A DNA stretch of 64,000 bases from an uncultured Sutterella sp. (GCA_949282745.1 CASDQM010000004.1:1-64000); one strand, 5' to 3'; counted from the stretch's first letter, positions 1 to 8,417 are shown. Notes: a model not told the origin generated them from the letters alone. Numbers and translations are program-made.

Positions 1-1
1 A

Positions 2-94
2 TATTGCAATTACTACAATGAGGAACGTATCCAAGCCAAGTTGAACTACCGCTCACCTAAGCAATATAGGGAAGCGATAGCTCAACAGGCTTGA
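2..94 (+). CDS. IS3-family transposase OrfB, C-terminal end (partial at window edge)
   Basis: The first bases read in frame as the last 30 residues of a DDE transposase of the IS3/IS150 group: a YYNEERIQAKL stretch followed by YRSPKQYR and a TGA stop at 92-94. The pattern of aromatic residues, NERIQ and SPxxYR is typical of the OrfB carboxy terminus in this family. The catalytic DDE residues would lie upstream, outside the window, so I cannot tell whether the element is intact. Confidence 0.8.
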   Translation, partial: YCNYYNEERIQAKLNYRSPKQYREAIAQQA

Positions 95-115
95 ACGCCC
101 GATCGATCAAAAATC

Positions 116-140
116 TGTCTCGCAAAGTGGGGACAGTTCA
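116..140. repeat. Probable right terminal inverted repeat of the IS3-family element
   Basis: Just after the transposase stop lies a sequence ending GTGGGGACAGTTCA. Read from the outside it starts TGAACTGTCCCC, the kind of terminus many IS3-group elements carry. The element would end at about base 140, 46 bases from the stop of the neighbouring permease gene. The left end and the target duplication are outside the window. Confidence 0.6.
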
Positions 141-185
141 AAAGCGCATCGGCCCCGGGCTTTCCGTCGTGGAGGACGAGGGACG

Positions 186-1406
186 TCACCACATGAGGTA
201 GGTGACGACCGAGAAGATCGTCAGGATGATCGCCTCAAGAAGCACGATCGGCGCGAGCGTCTTGAAGAAGTCCGACTTGAAGTAGTCGACCGTGACCATG
301 AGGCAGACGTGCGTCGGGGTGATCATCTGACCCGCGACGCCGAAGACCATGACGATGCCCGCGAGGTTGAGGTCCCCCGGAGCGATCCCGGCGACGATCG
401 GCATCACGATGGCGGCGTGGCCCTGGCTCATGCCCGTGAGGATGCCGACCACCGTGCTCACGGCCGCGATGATGACCGGCGTCGGAAGGTCGGTCGACTG
501 GAAGGCGCGGATCATTTCGTCGAGAATCCCGGCTTCCGTGAGGACGCTGATGAAGTAGAGGATGCAGGTGACGTTGACGAGGAGCTTCCAGTCCAGGGCG
601 CCCACGAAGATGTCGCGCACCGGAACCGGACGCTTCATCAGGTGGAGAACCGGAATCATCAGGACCGTCACGATCCCCATGGCGAGACCCGCGGAGACGT
701 CGAAGACGAGCATGAGGATGACGTTGACGAGCACCGGCCCGATCGCCAGCGAAATCTCACGGATGTGACGGCGGCGCGATTCGGGGGTGTGTTCGCGCTT
801 CATGCGGCGGTCGGTGAATCGAAGCGGCCGGATGAGGACGAACCAGCCCGCCAGGAAGGCGACGACCGCCATCCAGGCGAGGTGCACGACGAGGTCGCTC
901 ACCGAAATGTTCGCGACGGCGCAACCGAGGATCATGCCCGGAATGATCGGGCTCATGAATTCGCAGACGTGGCGGAACCAGAAGTTGATCGAGGCCTTGC
1001 TCTCGCGCGAGATCGTCATGCCGCGGCTCGCCTCGTCGACGATCGGGGCCGAAAAGCGGGCGCCCCCCATGGAGGGAAGAAGCCCGAGGAAGGCCGGCAT
1101 CGTGGCGAGCGTCACCTTGGTCGAGGAGAAGATCTCGTTGAGCGAATCGACCATGCCGCGCAGCGTTCCCGACTTGCGCAGTTCGATTTCGAGACACATC
1201 ACGAAGTAGAGCGCAAAGAGAAGGTCGTAGGTGCGCGACTGCGAGAGCATCTCGGTGACGGCGGACCCCAGGGAGGGGATGGACGGATTCCAGAGGGCCC
1301 ACATCACGGCGCCGCCCGCAAGGATGGCGGCGCCGATGGGCACCTTGAAGCGAAGGATCACGACCATCGCGAGAAGGCCGAGACCGATGACGGTGAAAAT
1401 GCTCAT
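186..1406 (-). CDS. DUF401-type integral membrane permease
   Basis: A 406-residue, highly hydrophobic protein with about ten membrane segments and a conserved-looking central motif (LPSMGGARFSAPIVDEA). This resembles the DUF401 group of the ion-transporter superfamily, which also holds gluconate and dicarboxylate permeases. I chose the ATG at 1406 (MSIFTVIGLG). The open frame continues upstream, but the extra residues are not membrane-like and would cross a terminator-like hairpin. It lies downstream of a Tat-exported FAD reductase on the same strand, so it may carry that enzyme's substrate or product. The substrate is not known. The IS end lies only 46 bases beyond the stop. Confidence 0.7.
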   Translation of the reverse strand: MSIFTVIGLGLLAMVVILRFKVPIGAAILAGGAVMWALWNPSIPSLGSAVTEMLSQSRTYDLLFALYFVMCLEIELRKSGTLRGMVDSLNEIFSSTKVTLATMPAFLGLLPSMGGARFSAPIVDEASRGMTISRESKASINFWFRHVCEFMSPIIPGMILGCAVANISVSDLVVHLAWMAVVAFLAGWFVLIRPLRFTDRRMKREHTPESRRRHIREISLAIGPVLVNVILMLVFDVSAGLAMGIVTVLMIPVLHLMKRPVPVRDIFVGALDWKLLVNVTCILYFISVLTEAGILDEMIRAFQSTDLPTPVIIAAVSTVVGILTGMSQGHAAIVMPIVAGIAPGDLNLAGIVMVFGVAGQMITPTHVCLMVTVDYFKSDFFKTLAPIVLLEAIILTIFSVVTYLMW

Positions 1407-1433
1407 GGTGTGTGTTTTGAGGAAATTCGGACA

Positions 1434-1463
1434 AAAATCGAAAGCGCCCGGGGGCGCTTTCGA
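1434..1463 (-). terminator. Hairpin plus U-run in the leader of the DUF401 permease (attenuator candidate)
   Basis: GAAAGCGCC and GGCGCTTTC form a 9-bp perfect stem around a CGGG loop. On the minus strand it is followed by ATTTTTG. It sits about 28 bases before the permease start codon, not after a gene, so it may act as an attenuator in a roughly 210-base leader. Confidence 0.5.
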
Positions 1464-1613
1464 ATGATGCGGAAAGTTTGCACTTTTTTGACCGTCCGCG
1501 GAGAGGAAACTCGGGAAAACACGGAGCAAAACCACCATCGTCCCCATGCAGACGCCGTTCCCAACGATATGGCGGCGCAGGACAAATTTTCCAAGAAAGC
1601 GGGTTGTCGGCAG

Positions 1614-1650
1614 GAAAACGATCGGGACTCCCCGAAGGGAGCCCCGATCG
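1614..1650 (-). terminator. Intrinsic terminator of the FAD reductase gene
   Basis: CGATCGGGACTCC at 1619-1631 pairs with GGAGCCCCGATCG at 1638-1650 with one mismatch. On the minus strand the stem is followed by a short T-run at 1615-1618. It lies 54 bases past the stop of the FAD reductase gene. Confidence 0.75.
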
Positions 1651-1703
1651 CGAGGAGAACGCTGTCCAGGGCGTTCGAGTCAACGGCTCAAAGAGGAGCC
1701 GAA

Positions 1704-3188
1704 TCAGGCCTTCTTCGAGCGCTGGAAGGCTTCGCGGGCGGCCACGCGGCCCCAGATGACGGCGGCGGTGAGCTGCGAGCCGTCGAGGTAGTTGTCGTAG
1801 AAGAGCCCGCCGATGGCGTTGCCGGCCGCATAGAGGCCCGGAATCGCCTTGCCGTCGCGGTTGAGGACTTCCGCCTTCTTGTTGATCTTCGGGCCGCCGA
1901 AGGTGGCCGTCATGCCGCCCGAGAATTCAAAGCCGTAGAACGGCGCCTTTTCGATCGTGTGGGGCTTTTCCATCGTCGTCGGAACGGGGAGCTTCGCGTC
2001 GTTGCCGGCGTGAACGGCTTCGTTGAATTCCTTCACGGTCTTGGCGAGCGTCGCTTCGGGGAGACCGCACTGACGGGCGAGTTCCTCAATGGTGTCGGCC
2101 TGGTAGATCGGAGCCTTGGCCTTGATGTAGCGCTTGAAGCGAAGGTCGACGATCGGTTCGTTGCGCACGCGGCTGTCGAGAATGATGAAGGCGCGGTTTT
2201 CAGGGATGCGCTTCGGGGTGTTCTGAGCGACGAAGACGTAGGTCTGACCTTCGTCGATGTAGCGTTCGCCCTGCGGCGTCACGCAGATGCCGTAGTTGAC
2301 CATGTTCGACGGATTGGCGCGCGTGGCGGCGTGGATCGGACCGGCGTGGAACTGATCGCAGTTGACGTAGTTCGGGAAGAAGGGTTCCGTCAGCGTCATG
2401 TTGTCGCCCGTGCAGACGACCGAACCGCGAAGCGGCATCCAGGCGGCGGCGCCGCCCATGTAGCGCGTGAGCATTTCCTTGTTGTTGTGGAAGCCGCCCG
2501 TGCAGACGATCACGCCGCCCTTGGCGATGTAGCGGACGCGGCCCTTCGGACCGATCGCTTCGACGCCCGTGCAGTTGAGGACGTCGTCGTGCGTGATTTC
2601 GACGACCTTCGTGTTGAAGACGAGGGGCACGCCCGCCTTCTTCACTTCGTCGAGCATCTGCTTGGTGAGCTGCGAGCCGCCCGGCTGCGTCGGGCCCGTC
2701 ACTTCATGGCAGCGGCCGAGCATCGGGGCGATCTGGTAGTCGATCTTCTTCCACTGAATGGCGCAGCGGTCCGTGAGCCAGCGAAGAACGTTGGGCGACT
2801 CTTCGCAGAACATGCGCATGAGTTCCATGTCGCAGCGGTTCTGAGAAACCTTGACCATGTCGCGGTAGAAGGATTCCATGTCGTCCTTGATGCCGTCGCG
2901 TTCCTGCACCCAGGTGCAGGCGGCGTTGAAGTTACCGCCGGCGTAGATGGTGTTGCCGAGCGGCATGGGCATCTTTTCGAGGACGATCGCCTTGGCGCCG
3001 ATGTCGGCGGCTTCGATGGCGGCGGTCAAACCCGCGCAGCCCGCACCGATGATGACGATGTCGTAGGTTTCGACGGGAATGCCGTCCGAAGCGGTTTCGG
3101 CGGCCTGCGTCTTGAGCGCGACGCCCGCGGCGGCGGCGCCGAGAAGACCCGTCTTGAGGAAATGACGACGATCCAAAGACTTGGACAT
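1704..3188 (-). CDS. Tat-exported FAD-dependent reductase, fumarate/urocanate reductase-like flavoprotein
   Basis: This 494-residue protein starts with a twin-arginine signal (DRRHFLKTG, then a hydrophobic stretch to an A-x-A site near residue 30), so it should fold with FAD and be exported. The dinucleotide-binding motif is VIIGAGCAG at 45-53, and the family closing motif IPGLYAAGNAIGG is near 450. It is the flavin domain of the flavocytochrome c family, but it has no FMN or haem domain in cis, so electrons must come from a separate carrier. By-eye alignment to Shewanella fumarate reductase puts Y317 at the catalytic arginine, MTATFGG (426-432) at the active histidine and Y467 at the second substrate arginine. 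Fumarate is therefore an unlikely substrate. A paralogue is at 20479. Divergent LysR genes are likely regulators. Confidence 0.85.
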   Translation of the reverse strand: MSKSLDRRHFLKTGLLGAAAAGVALKTQAAETASDGIPVETYDIVIIGAGCAGLTAAIEAADIGAKAIVLEKMPMPLGNTIYAGGNFNAACTWVQERDGIKDDMESFYRDMVKVSQNRCDMELMRMFCEESPNVLRWLTDRCAIQWKKIDYQIAPMLGRCHEVTGPTQPGGSQLTKQMLDEVKKAGVPLVFNTKVVEITHDDVLNCTGVEAIGPKGRVRYIAKGGVIVCTGGFHNNKEMLTRYMGGAAAWMPLRGSVVCTGDNMTLTEPFFPNYVNCDQFHAGPIHAATRANPSNMVNYGICVTPQGERYIDEGQTYVFVAQNTPKRIPENRAFIILDSRVRNEPIVDLRFKRYIKAKAPIYQADTIEELARQCGLPEATLAKTVKEFNEAVHAGNDAKLPVPTTMEKPHTIEKAPFYGFEFSGGMTATFGGPKINKKAEVLNRDGKAIPGLYAAGNAIGGLFYDNYLDGSQLTAAVIWGRVAAREAFQRSKKA

Positions 3189-3448
3189 GATGTTGTTCTC
3201 CCTTTGCGTGAATGAATTGTAGAAAACCGCACGTCATCGATCGTTGCGCATGGCGTTCGGTGAATCTGAGGGGCATTCTAGGAAGCGCTCCGAAACCTTC
3301 GAAGCAACACAACACTCACGAGAAGCAAAACCTTCAAAATTTTCTGAAATTTCGGTGTTTTCCCCGACCCTTCCTTTGATTTTTCCGAAGTCTTTCACGG
3401 ATGGCTCATAATGTTCGGTATTGAGTGTTGCAAATTTTCGGGTGCTCA
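3189..3448. promoter_or_regulatory. Divergent control region between the FAD reductase and LysR genes
   Basis: This 260-base, AT-richer interval separates the divergent genes. CAACACTCA at 3310-3318 and its exact complement TGAGTGTTG at 3422-3430 form a widely spaced inverted pair, which could be two operator half-sites. CATAAT at 3407-3412 is a possible -10 element for the LysR gene. No coding sequence is apparent. Confidence 0.4.
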
Positions 3449-4390
3449 ATGAAGGAACCAGGACTTTGGACTGAAAAATCGGTTTTCTGCCGCGTCGTTC
3501 GGGAGGGCAGCATCGCGCGGGCCGCAAAAAGTCTCGAAACGGAGGAGGAAACGGTCTCGGCGGCGTTGAGCCGTCTCGAAAGCGCACTCGGAGAACGTCT
3601 CCTCGTGCGCGCCGCCCGAGGTTCGCGCCCTACGGCCGCGGGGTGGAACGCCTACTCGCTCTGGCGTCGGGCTTCGGACGACCTCTTCCGTCTCACGGAT
3701 GAAGACCGACGCATGCCGGCTGCGCCCCTTCGCGTGGCGTATCCCTCCACGACGGGCGCCTCGCTCCTTGCACCTCTTACGGCGGCCTGCGCCGCCGCCC
3801 ATCCCGCGCTTCGATTCGACGTCGAGCTCACTCAAGGGTCTTTCCACCCTCTTTGGAACGGGCTCGACCTTCGGATCGTGCACGGGCGCTATACGCTCGA
3901 ACCCTGCCGGCAGATGCGGCTCGCGCGCATCCGACGGGTTCTCGTCGCCTCGCCCCTTCAGTTCGCGGAACGCGCTCTGCCGCGCACGCCCGACGAACTG
4001 CGGGCCTTCGACGTCGTGGGCGACCGCGACGGCACCGAGACGGGCGCCTTTCGACTGCTTCGCGGCGAAGAGGTGGCGACGGTGACGGCGCCCCCTCGCG
4101 TTCGGCTGAGAAACCACTTGGCCGCGATGCGCGCCGCTCTGACGGCCCCCGTCGTCGCGGCGGCCGTGCCCCTTTATCTGGCGGCGCCGCACCTTGCCTC
4201 GGGCGAACTCGTGCGCGTGCTTCCCGAATGGGAGTCTCCCTCGCTTCCCCTTCGCGCCGTGCTGCCCCTCGGCAACATTCCGCCGGGCATCCGGGCGCTT
4301 CTTCATCACTTCCTATCGCACTTTGAAGAGACCGACGAAGCCGAGACCGACGCCCGATCCACACTCCAATCCTGGGAGAGCGAATCATGA
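3449..4390 (+). CDS. LysR-family transcriptional regulator (first of an overlapping pair)
   Basis: A 313-residue LysR-type regulator. The N-terminal winged helix (residues about 5-60) has the expected FCRVVREGSIARAAKSL and VSAALSRLESALGERLLVR stretches, followed by an effector-binding domain. I prefer the ATG at 3449 over the GTG at 3425, because it places the helix-turn-helix at the usual distance from the N terminus. It is divergent from the FAD reductase and so probably controls it. Its stop codon overlaps the next gene's start (ATGA). Confidence 0.85.
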   Translation: MKEPGLWTEKSVFCRVVREGSIARAAKSLETEEETVSAALSRLESALGERLLVRAARGSRPTAAGWNAYSLWRRASDDLFRLTDEDRRMPAAPLRVAYPSTTGASLLAPLTAACAAAHPALRFDVELTQGSFHPLWNGLDLRIVHGRYTLEPCRQMRLARIRRVLVASPLQFAERALPRTPDELRAFDVVGDRDGTETGAFRLLRGEEVATVTAPPRVRLRNHLAAMRAALTAPVVAAAVPLYLAAPHLASGELVRVLPEWESPSLPLRAVLPLGNIPPGIRALLHHFLSHFEETDEAETDARSTLQSWESES

Positions 4391-5217
4391 CGAAACCTCT
4401 CTCTTCGATCCGCGACTGGGAACTCTTCTCGCTCGTCGCCAAGACGCTGAGCGTACGGCAGGCTGCGCAAAGCGCGGCTCTCTCCCCTTCGGTCGTAAGC
4501 CGACGGATCGCGGCGCTCGAGAAAAGAATCGGAGAGACGCTCCTCGTTCGCACGGCGCGCGGCTCAGCCCTCACGCCCAAAGGAGCGGAGTACGCCCGGC
4601 GCCTCGCCTATCTAGGAGAGGAACTCGCCCTCGCCGAAAGGGCGGGCGAAGGAGGCTCGATCACGATCCGCCTCGCGCCGCCCGTCGACGCCGATCCCTG
4701 GGTCAAGGCGACCGGACACTGGATGCGAACCTACGGCGAGCTTTCGGTTTCGCTCCTGCGAAGCGCCGAAGAACTTCCCGCAGACATCAGCGTGGAATAT
4801 TGTTCGTGGGAAGTTCCCCCGGACGCTCTGTCGCTCACCCTTCCCGCCGTCTGCGCGGCCTCTCCGCACACGCTCGAGGAACGGGGCGTGCCCACTTCGC
4901 CCGCACAGCTCGAACGCTTCGTCACGGCAGCGGCGGCGGGTACGCGGACCGTCCTCACGCGCAGAGAACGGACTTTTCCGTGCGAAACGTCCCGCTTCGT
5001 GGCCCCCGACTGGGAAACGCTCGTCGCCTCGGCGGTGTGGGGCGGAACCGTCGCGCTGGGACTGCCCCTACGCCTCGCGGCGCCCCATCTGCAGACGGGC
5101 GCCCTCATGCTCGTTCTCCCCGAATGGCACTGCAAAGAGATCACGCTTGCCGTCCGCTGCGCCGACTCCCGCACCGCACGCGGTCTCGTCGCGCTCGCAC
5201 GAACCGTATACGGCTGA
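4387..5217 (+). CDS. LysR-family transcriptional regulator (second of an overlapping pair)
   Basis: A 276-residue LysR-type protein whose ATG overlaps the stop of the preceding LysR gene by 4 bases, implying translational coupling. The DNA-binding segment is clear (LSVRQAAQSAALSPSVVSRR, then IAALEKRIGETLLVRT). The effector domain is shorter than usual (family members are about 300 residues), with an irregular middle section. Both proteins share a late motif LAAPHL(A/Q)(S/T)GxL, so they may descend from a tandem duplication and could form heteromers. The ligand is unknown. Confidence 0.8.
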   Translation: MTKPLSSIRDWELFSLVAKTLSVRQAAQSAALSPSVVSRRIAALEKRIGETLLVRTARGSALTPKGAEYARRLAYLGEELALAERAGEGGSITIRLAPPVDADPWVKATGHWMRTYGELSVSLLRSAEELPADISVEYCSWEVPPDALSLTLPAVCAASPHTLEERGVPTSPAQLERFVTAAAAGTRTVLTRRERTFPCETSRFVAPDWETLVASAVWGGTVALGLPLRLAAPHLQTGALMLVLPEWHCKEITLAVRCADSRTARGLVALARTVYG

Positions 5218-5235
5218 AAACCGCCGCCCCACCCG

Positions 5236-5267
5236 CAAAAAGTTTCGCCCGGCCGAAGCCGGGCGAA
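5236..5267 (-). terminator. Terminator of the NCS1 permease gene
   Basis: TTCGCCCGGC at 5244-5253 and GCCGGGCGAA at 5258-5267 form a perfect 10-bp stem with a CGAA (minus strand TTCG) tetraloop. It is followed on the minus strand by a run of five T. It lies between the convergent LysR and permease genes. Confidence 0.85.
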
Positions 5268-5296
5268 TGTGCGGGGATGCGAAGGAGGAATGCGGT

Positions 5297-6709
5297 TTAC
5301 GCGGCCTTTCGTTCGGCGCCCGTAATGGCGTAGTAGGCAAGACCCGAACCGATCGCGCCGATGAAGAAGGAGAAGTTCGCAAAGGTGGGCGACAACTGGA
5401 AGAGCATCGAGAGAACGCCGCCCGCGGCGAGCGCCGCCACGGCCTTCAGGTTCCAGCCGCGCGTGTACCAGTAGCGTCCGCCCTCGCGGTCGTTGTAGAG
5501 GTCGTGCACTTCGATGTGACGGGCCTTGACGCGGTAGTAGTCGACGATGATCACGCCGTAGACCGGACCGATGAAGCCCGCGAGAACGTCGATCGTGCTG
5601 TGGATCACTTCGGGCGAATGGAAGAGATGCCAGGGGAGAATCGCCACGGCGAGGATCGAGGCGATGAAGCCGCCGCGACGCCACGTGATTTTCGACGGCG
5701 CGAGGTTCGAGATGTCGAAGGCGGCCGAGACGAAGTTCGCGACGACGTTCACGCCCACGGTCGCGACGAGAAGCGTGAAGCCCAGAAGCAACGTCAGCAT
5801 CTTCGAATCGAGCTTCCCGAGCAGCTGAATCGGGTCCATGATGAGTTCGCCGAAGATGACGGGCGTGCCGGAAATCGTGATGACCGCGATCGAGGAGAAG
5901 AAGACGAAGTTGACGGGAAGACCCCAGAAGTTCCCCAAATGCATGTCGCGGTCCGACCGGCAGTAGCGGGAGAAGTCGCCGAAGTTGAGCGTGGGACCCG
6001 CGAAGTAGGCGACGATGAGCGAAATGCCGACGACGAGCGCCCACATGGATTCTCCGAAGGAAAGCGTCTGGTCGGAGAGCGTGAAGCTGATGTTCTCCCA
6101 CCCGGCTTCCGCCACGACCCAGATCATCATGACGAGCATCACGACGTAGACGATCGGTCCCGCCCAGTCGATGAAGACGCGGATCGCCTTCATGTCGGCG
6201 ATGAAGAGCGCCGTCTGCGCGGACCACATGGTGAGGAAACACGCCCAGCCGAGGGTCGAGAGCCCGAGAATGTCGTTTTCGGTGTAGATCTTCCACTCCG
6301 GATAGAAGTAGAGCACGCACACCATGAGCGCGGCCGAGGCGAGATAGGTCTGAATGCCGTACCACACGACCGCGATGATCCCGCGGATGAGCGCGGGAAT
6401 GTTCGAGCCGTAGACACCGAAGGTCATGCGGGCCATCACCGGGAAGGGAATCGCGTGCCGGCGGCTCGGCTCGCCGATCAGGTTCGCAAGGCCCTGCACG
6501 ATGAGGATGCCGAGAAGCAGCGCCGCGAACACCTGCCAGCCCGCGAGGCCGAGCGAAAAGAGCGTGCCCGCGAAGACGTAGCCCCCGGCGCTGTGCACGT
6601 CGGACATCCAGAAGGCGAAGATGTTGTACCAGGTCCAGTTCTGCTTGGCGGGGAGCAGATCCTCGTTCGCCAAGGAACTCTTTGTCGGGTCGGAGATCGG
6701 TTTGGTCAT
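5297..6709 (-). CDS. NCS1-family permease (purine/allantoin/hydantoin type)
   Basis: A 470-residue inner-membrane transporter with about twelve helices. The start region QNWTWYNIFAFWMSDVHSAG is typical of the nucleobase:cation symporter-1 family, whose members carry purines, uracil, allantoin, hydantoins or thiamine. Because allantoinase and ureidoglycine aminohydrolase genes follow nearby and share an upstream operator-like motif, allantoin or a purine is the best guess for the substrate. I use the ATG at 6709, which has AAGGAAC about ten bases upstream, instead of the longer open frame to 6742. The gene has its own terminator. Confidence 0.85.
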   Translation of the reverse strand: MTKPISDPTKSSLANEDLLPAKQNWTWYNIFAFWMSDVHSAGGYVFAGTLFSLGLAGWQVFAALLLGILIVQGLANLIGEPSRRHAIPFPVMARMTFGVYGSNIPALIRGIIAVVWYGIQTYLASAALMVCVLYFYPEWKIYTENDILGLSTLGWACFLTMWSAQTALFIADMKAIRVFIDWAGPIVYVVMLVMMIWVVAEAGWENISFTLSDQTLSFGESMWALVVGISLIVAYFAGPTLNFGDFSRYCRSDRDMHLGNFWGLPVNFVFFSSIAVITISGTPVIFGELIMDPIQLLGKLDSKMLTLLLGFTLLVATVGVNVVANFVSAAFDISNLAPSKITWRRGGFIASILAVAILPWHLFHSPEVIHSTIDVLAGFIGPVYGVIIVDYYRVKARHIEVHDLYNDREGGRYWYTRGWNLKAVAALAAGGVLSMLFQLSPTFANFSFFIGAIGSGLAYYAITGAERKAA

Positions 6710-6781
6710 GGCGTATCCGTTCCTTTCTTGTTGGTTCGCCATGTATTTTCCGAACCGGGGCTTTGGGGGTCACGCGCCTAC

Positions 6782-6810
6782 GGCGCCAAGAGATTGTCCT
6801 TTCGCGACAA
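6782..6810. promoter_or_regulatory. Operator-like site upstream of the NCS1 permease
   Basis: GGCGCCAAG, then a short spacer and TTGTCCTTTCGCGACAA. It matches the site at 15665 at about 23 of 29 positions by eye and lies 73-101 bases before the permease start. Probable target of the AraC-family regulator at 8492-9574. Confidence 0.55.
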
Positions 6811-6881
6811 GGTCGTGGCGCGCTCGGAAAAGTGCCCGAAACCGCGGGTGCGGGGGACCTTTGAAGACCTCTTTCTCAGAG

Positions 6882-6921
6882 AAAAAAGCGCCGGAATCTC
6901 CCCGAGGGAAGACTCCGGCGT
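6882..6921 (-). terminator. Terminator of the SagB-type oxidoreductase gene
   Basis: GCCGGA and TCCGGC arms enclose a second inner pairing (CTCCCC with GGGAAG). On the minus strand a six-T run follows at 6882-6887. It lies about 52 bases past the stop at 6973. Confidence 0.75.
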
Positions 6922-6972
6922 GAGAATTCTCCCCGGCACTCGAAGTGGGGAGACCTTGGAAAAGGAAGAACC

Positions 6973-7533
6973 TTAAGCGGGACGGCCGACCGTGAAGAGG
7001 ACGATCGGTTCGAGGTGGGCGGCAAGCTTCATGCCGTCGCGAAGCGCGTCGTGGTCAAAGGAGGCGCGCACGCAGCCCGCAAGGCCGAGCGACGTCGCGG
7101 CAAGGTAGCAGGCTTCGCCCATCGTACCCGCGTCGACGAAGACCCCCGTCGGACGGGCGTTCTTCGAGCGTTCCATGTCCGCCACGAAGACGATCGTGAC
7201 GGGCGCCTTCTTCACGTATTCGAACTGATAGGTGGTCGAGAGTTCGCGAACGTCCGCTTCGGCGGTCTGCTCGAGCGTGTTCTTTTCGGCGTCGAAGCGC
7301 CAGGCGCCGTCGGCGCGCAGCACGTAGGCCGACACGGCGCGAAGGTCCAGCGTCGACGGAACGGTGCGGCGCCCGTCTTCGCTCGTGATCCCGGCGCAGG
7401 CCCAGAGGAGCGCCGCGAGTTCTTCGTCGGTGAGCGCCGCGTCCGTGCAGTCGCGGTTCGTGCGGCGCTTTGCGAGCGCATCGCCGAGCGGCAGGGTAAG
7501 GGCCTTGGGTTCGGGAAGCTGAAGGGTCGTCAT
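6973..7533 (-). CDS. SagB/ThcOx-type nitroreductase-family flavoprotein
   Basis: A 186-residue protein of the nitroreductase fold. The N-terminal LPLGDALAKRRTNRDC segment supplies the FMN-binding arginines (RRTxR), ALLWACAGI follows, and AATSLGLAGCVRASFD near the C terminus matches the SagB-like subgroup. Members oxidise or reduce small heterocycles with FMN, but the substrate here is unknown. The start at 7533 is fixed by a strong AGGAGG seven bases upstream. It lies 28 bases after the gene ending at 7562 and is almost certainly co-transcribed with it, behind an operator-like site shared with the purine genes. Confidence 0.8.
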   Translation of the reverse strand: MTTLQLPEPKALTLPLGDALAKRRTNRDCTDAALTDEELAALLWACAGITSEDGRRTVPSTLDLRAVSAYVLRADGAWRFDAEKNTLEQTAEADVRELSTTYQFEYVKKAPVTIVFVADMERSKNARPTGVFVDAGTMGEACYLAATSLGLAGCVRASFDHDALRDGMKLAAHLEPIVLFTVGRPA

Positions 7534-7561
7534 GGTGAAACCTCCTTGAATGGGTGTCGTG

Positions 7562-8350
7562 TTAGTGAGCGTGAGAAATCGTGGCGAGAAGGCGCTTCTC
7601 CAGCGCCCGGCCTTCGGCGACGCCCGCGCGTGCGGCGTCGAGTCGCCGCTCGAGAATGTCGGCACCCTTCTCCATCGTGCGAAGCAGCGCGTCGACGCGC
7701 GAGGACGGGGTGCCGCCCGAGACGGTGAGAAAGGCACAGCTGCCGGGTTGCGTCAAGGCGCGCCCGTAGACGCCCGCGCGGCTGCCCTCCGCCCTGAGGG
7801 GCGTCTTGCAGTCAAGCGTCGCGGGGATCTTCCAGAAGCGGGCCGCGTCTTCGAGCGACAGGGCGCACATGATGTTTTCGGTGCCCTCGCCCGCGCGGAT
7901 GAGAAGCGTCGGAAGGCCGTCCGACGAAGGTTCCGCCTTTTGCACGGCCTCGGAGAAATCCGCCCCCACGACGAACCAGGGCAAGCCGCGCAAAACGAGC
8001 TCTTCGGGAACCTCGTTTTGCACTTCCGCATCGGCAAAAAAGTCGAGTGTGAGCAGTGCGGGAAGGCCGCCCAACCGCGTGCGAAGGGCAAAACGTTCGG
8101 CGCGGCCGCCGCAAAGAAGCTCCCTCGAGACGTCCGGGCTGCGCGCGAGCGCCTCTCTCGCGAACTCCTGCGGGTCGTTCGACGAGAGCTCGGTTTCCGG
8201 CGCAACGCACGCATGTTCGGGCGTCATCAGGCGCAAAAGTGCCCAAAGGGCATCGGCTTGACATTCGGAGGGGCGTCCCGTCGCAGGGAGACGCGCGGCA
8301 ATCCCGAAGACGGGTTCGGCGGAAATGTCTTGGCTGAGAACGGCGGGCAT
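7562..8350 (-). CDS. Uncharacterised 262-residue protein, partner of the SagB-type gene
   Basis: I do not recognise a family. The protein is soluble, has no signal peptide or membrane span, and is rich in Ala, Leu and Glu. Codon usage matches the neighbours, and it is followed at 28 bases by the SagB-type flavoprotein, so I take it as real. The C-terminal 50 residues (RVDALLRTMEKGADILERR onward) should form a long amphipathic helix. The site at 8418-8446 lies 68-96 bases upstream of the start, linking the pair to the purine catabolic genes. It could be an accessory subunit or a second enzyme. Confidence 0.6.
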   Translation of the reverse strand: MPAVLSQDISAEPVFGIAARLPATGRPSECQADALWALLRLMTPEHACVAPETELSSNDPQEFAREALARSPDVSRELLCGGRAERFALRTRLGGLPALLTLDFFADAEVQNEVPEELVLRGLPWFVVGADFSEAVQKAEPSSDGLPTLLIRAGEGTENIMCALSLEDAARFWKIPATLDCKTPLRAEGSRAGVYGRALTQPGSCAFLTVSGGTPSSRVDALLRTMEKGADILERRLDAARAGVAEGRALEKRLLATISHAH

Positions 8351-8417
8351 GGCGGAAAGAACCTCCTTCGATTCTTAAAGAGAGTAGTCCTCTCCGCCGC
8401 AGATCGACACGGGTTTG

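Noticed and set aside
309-3215. A 968-codon open frame on the plus strand
   Set aside because: It is antisense to the DUF401 permease and the FAD reductase, both of which have clear family motifs and ribosome sites.
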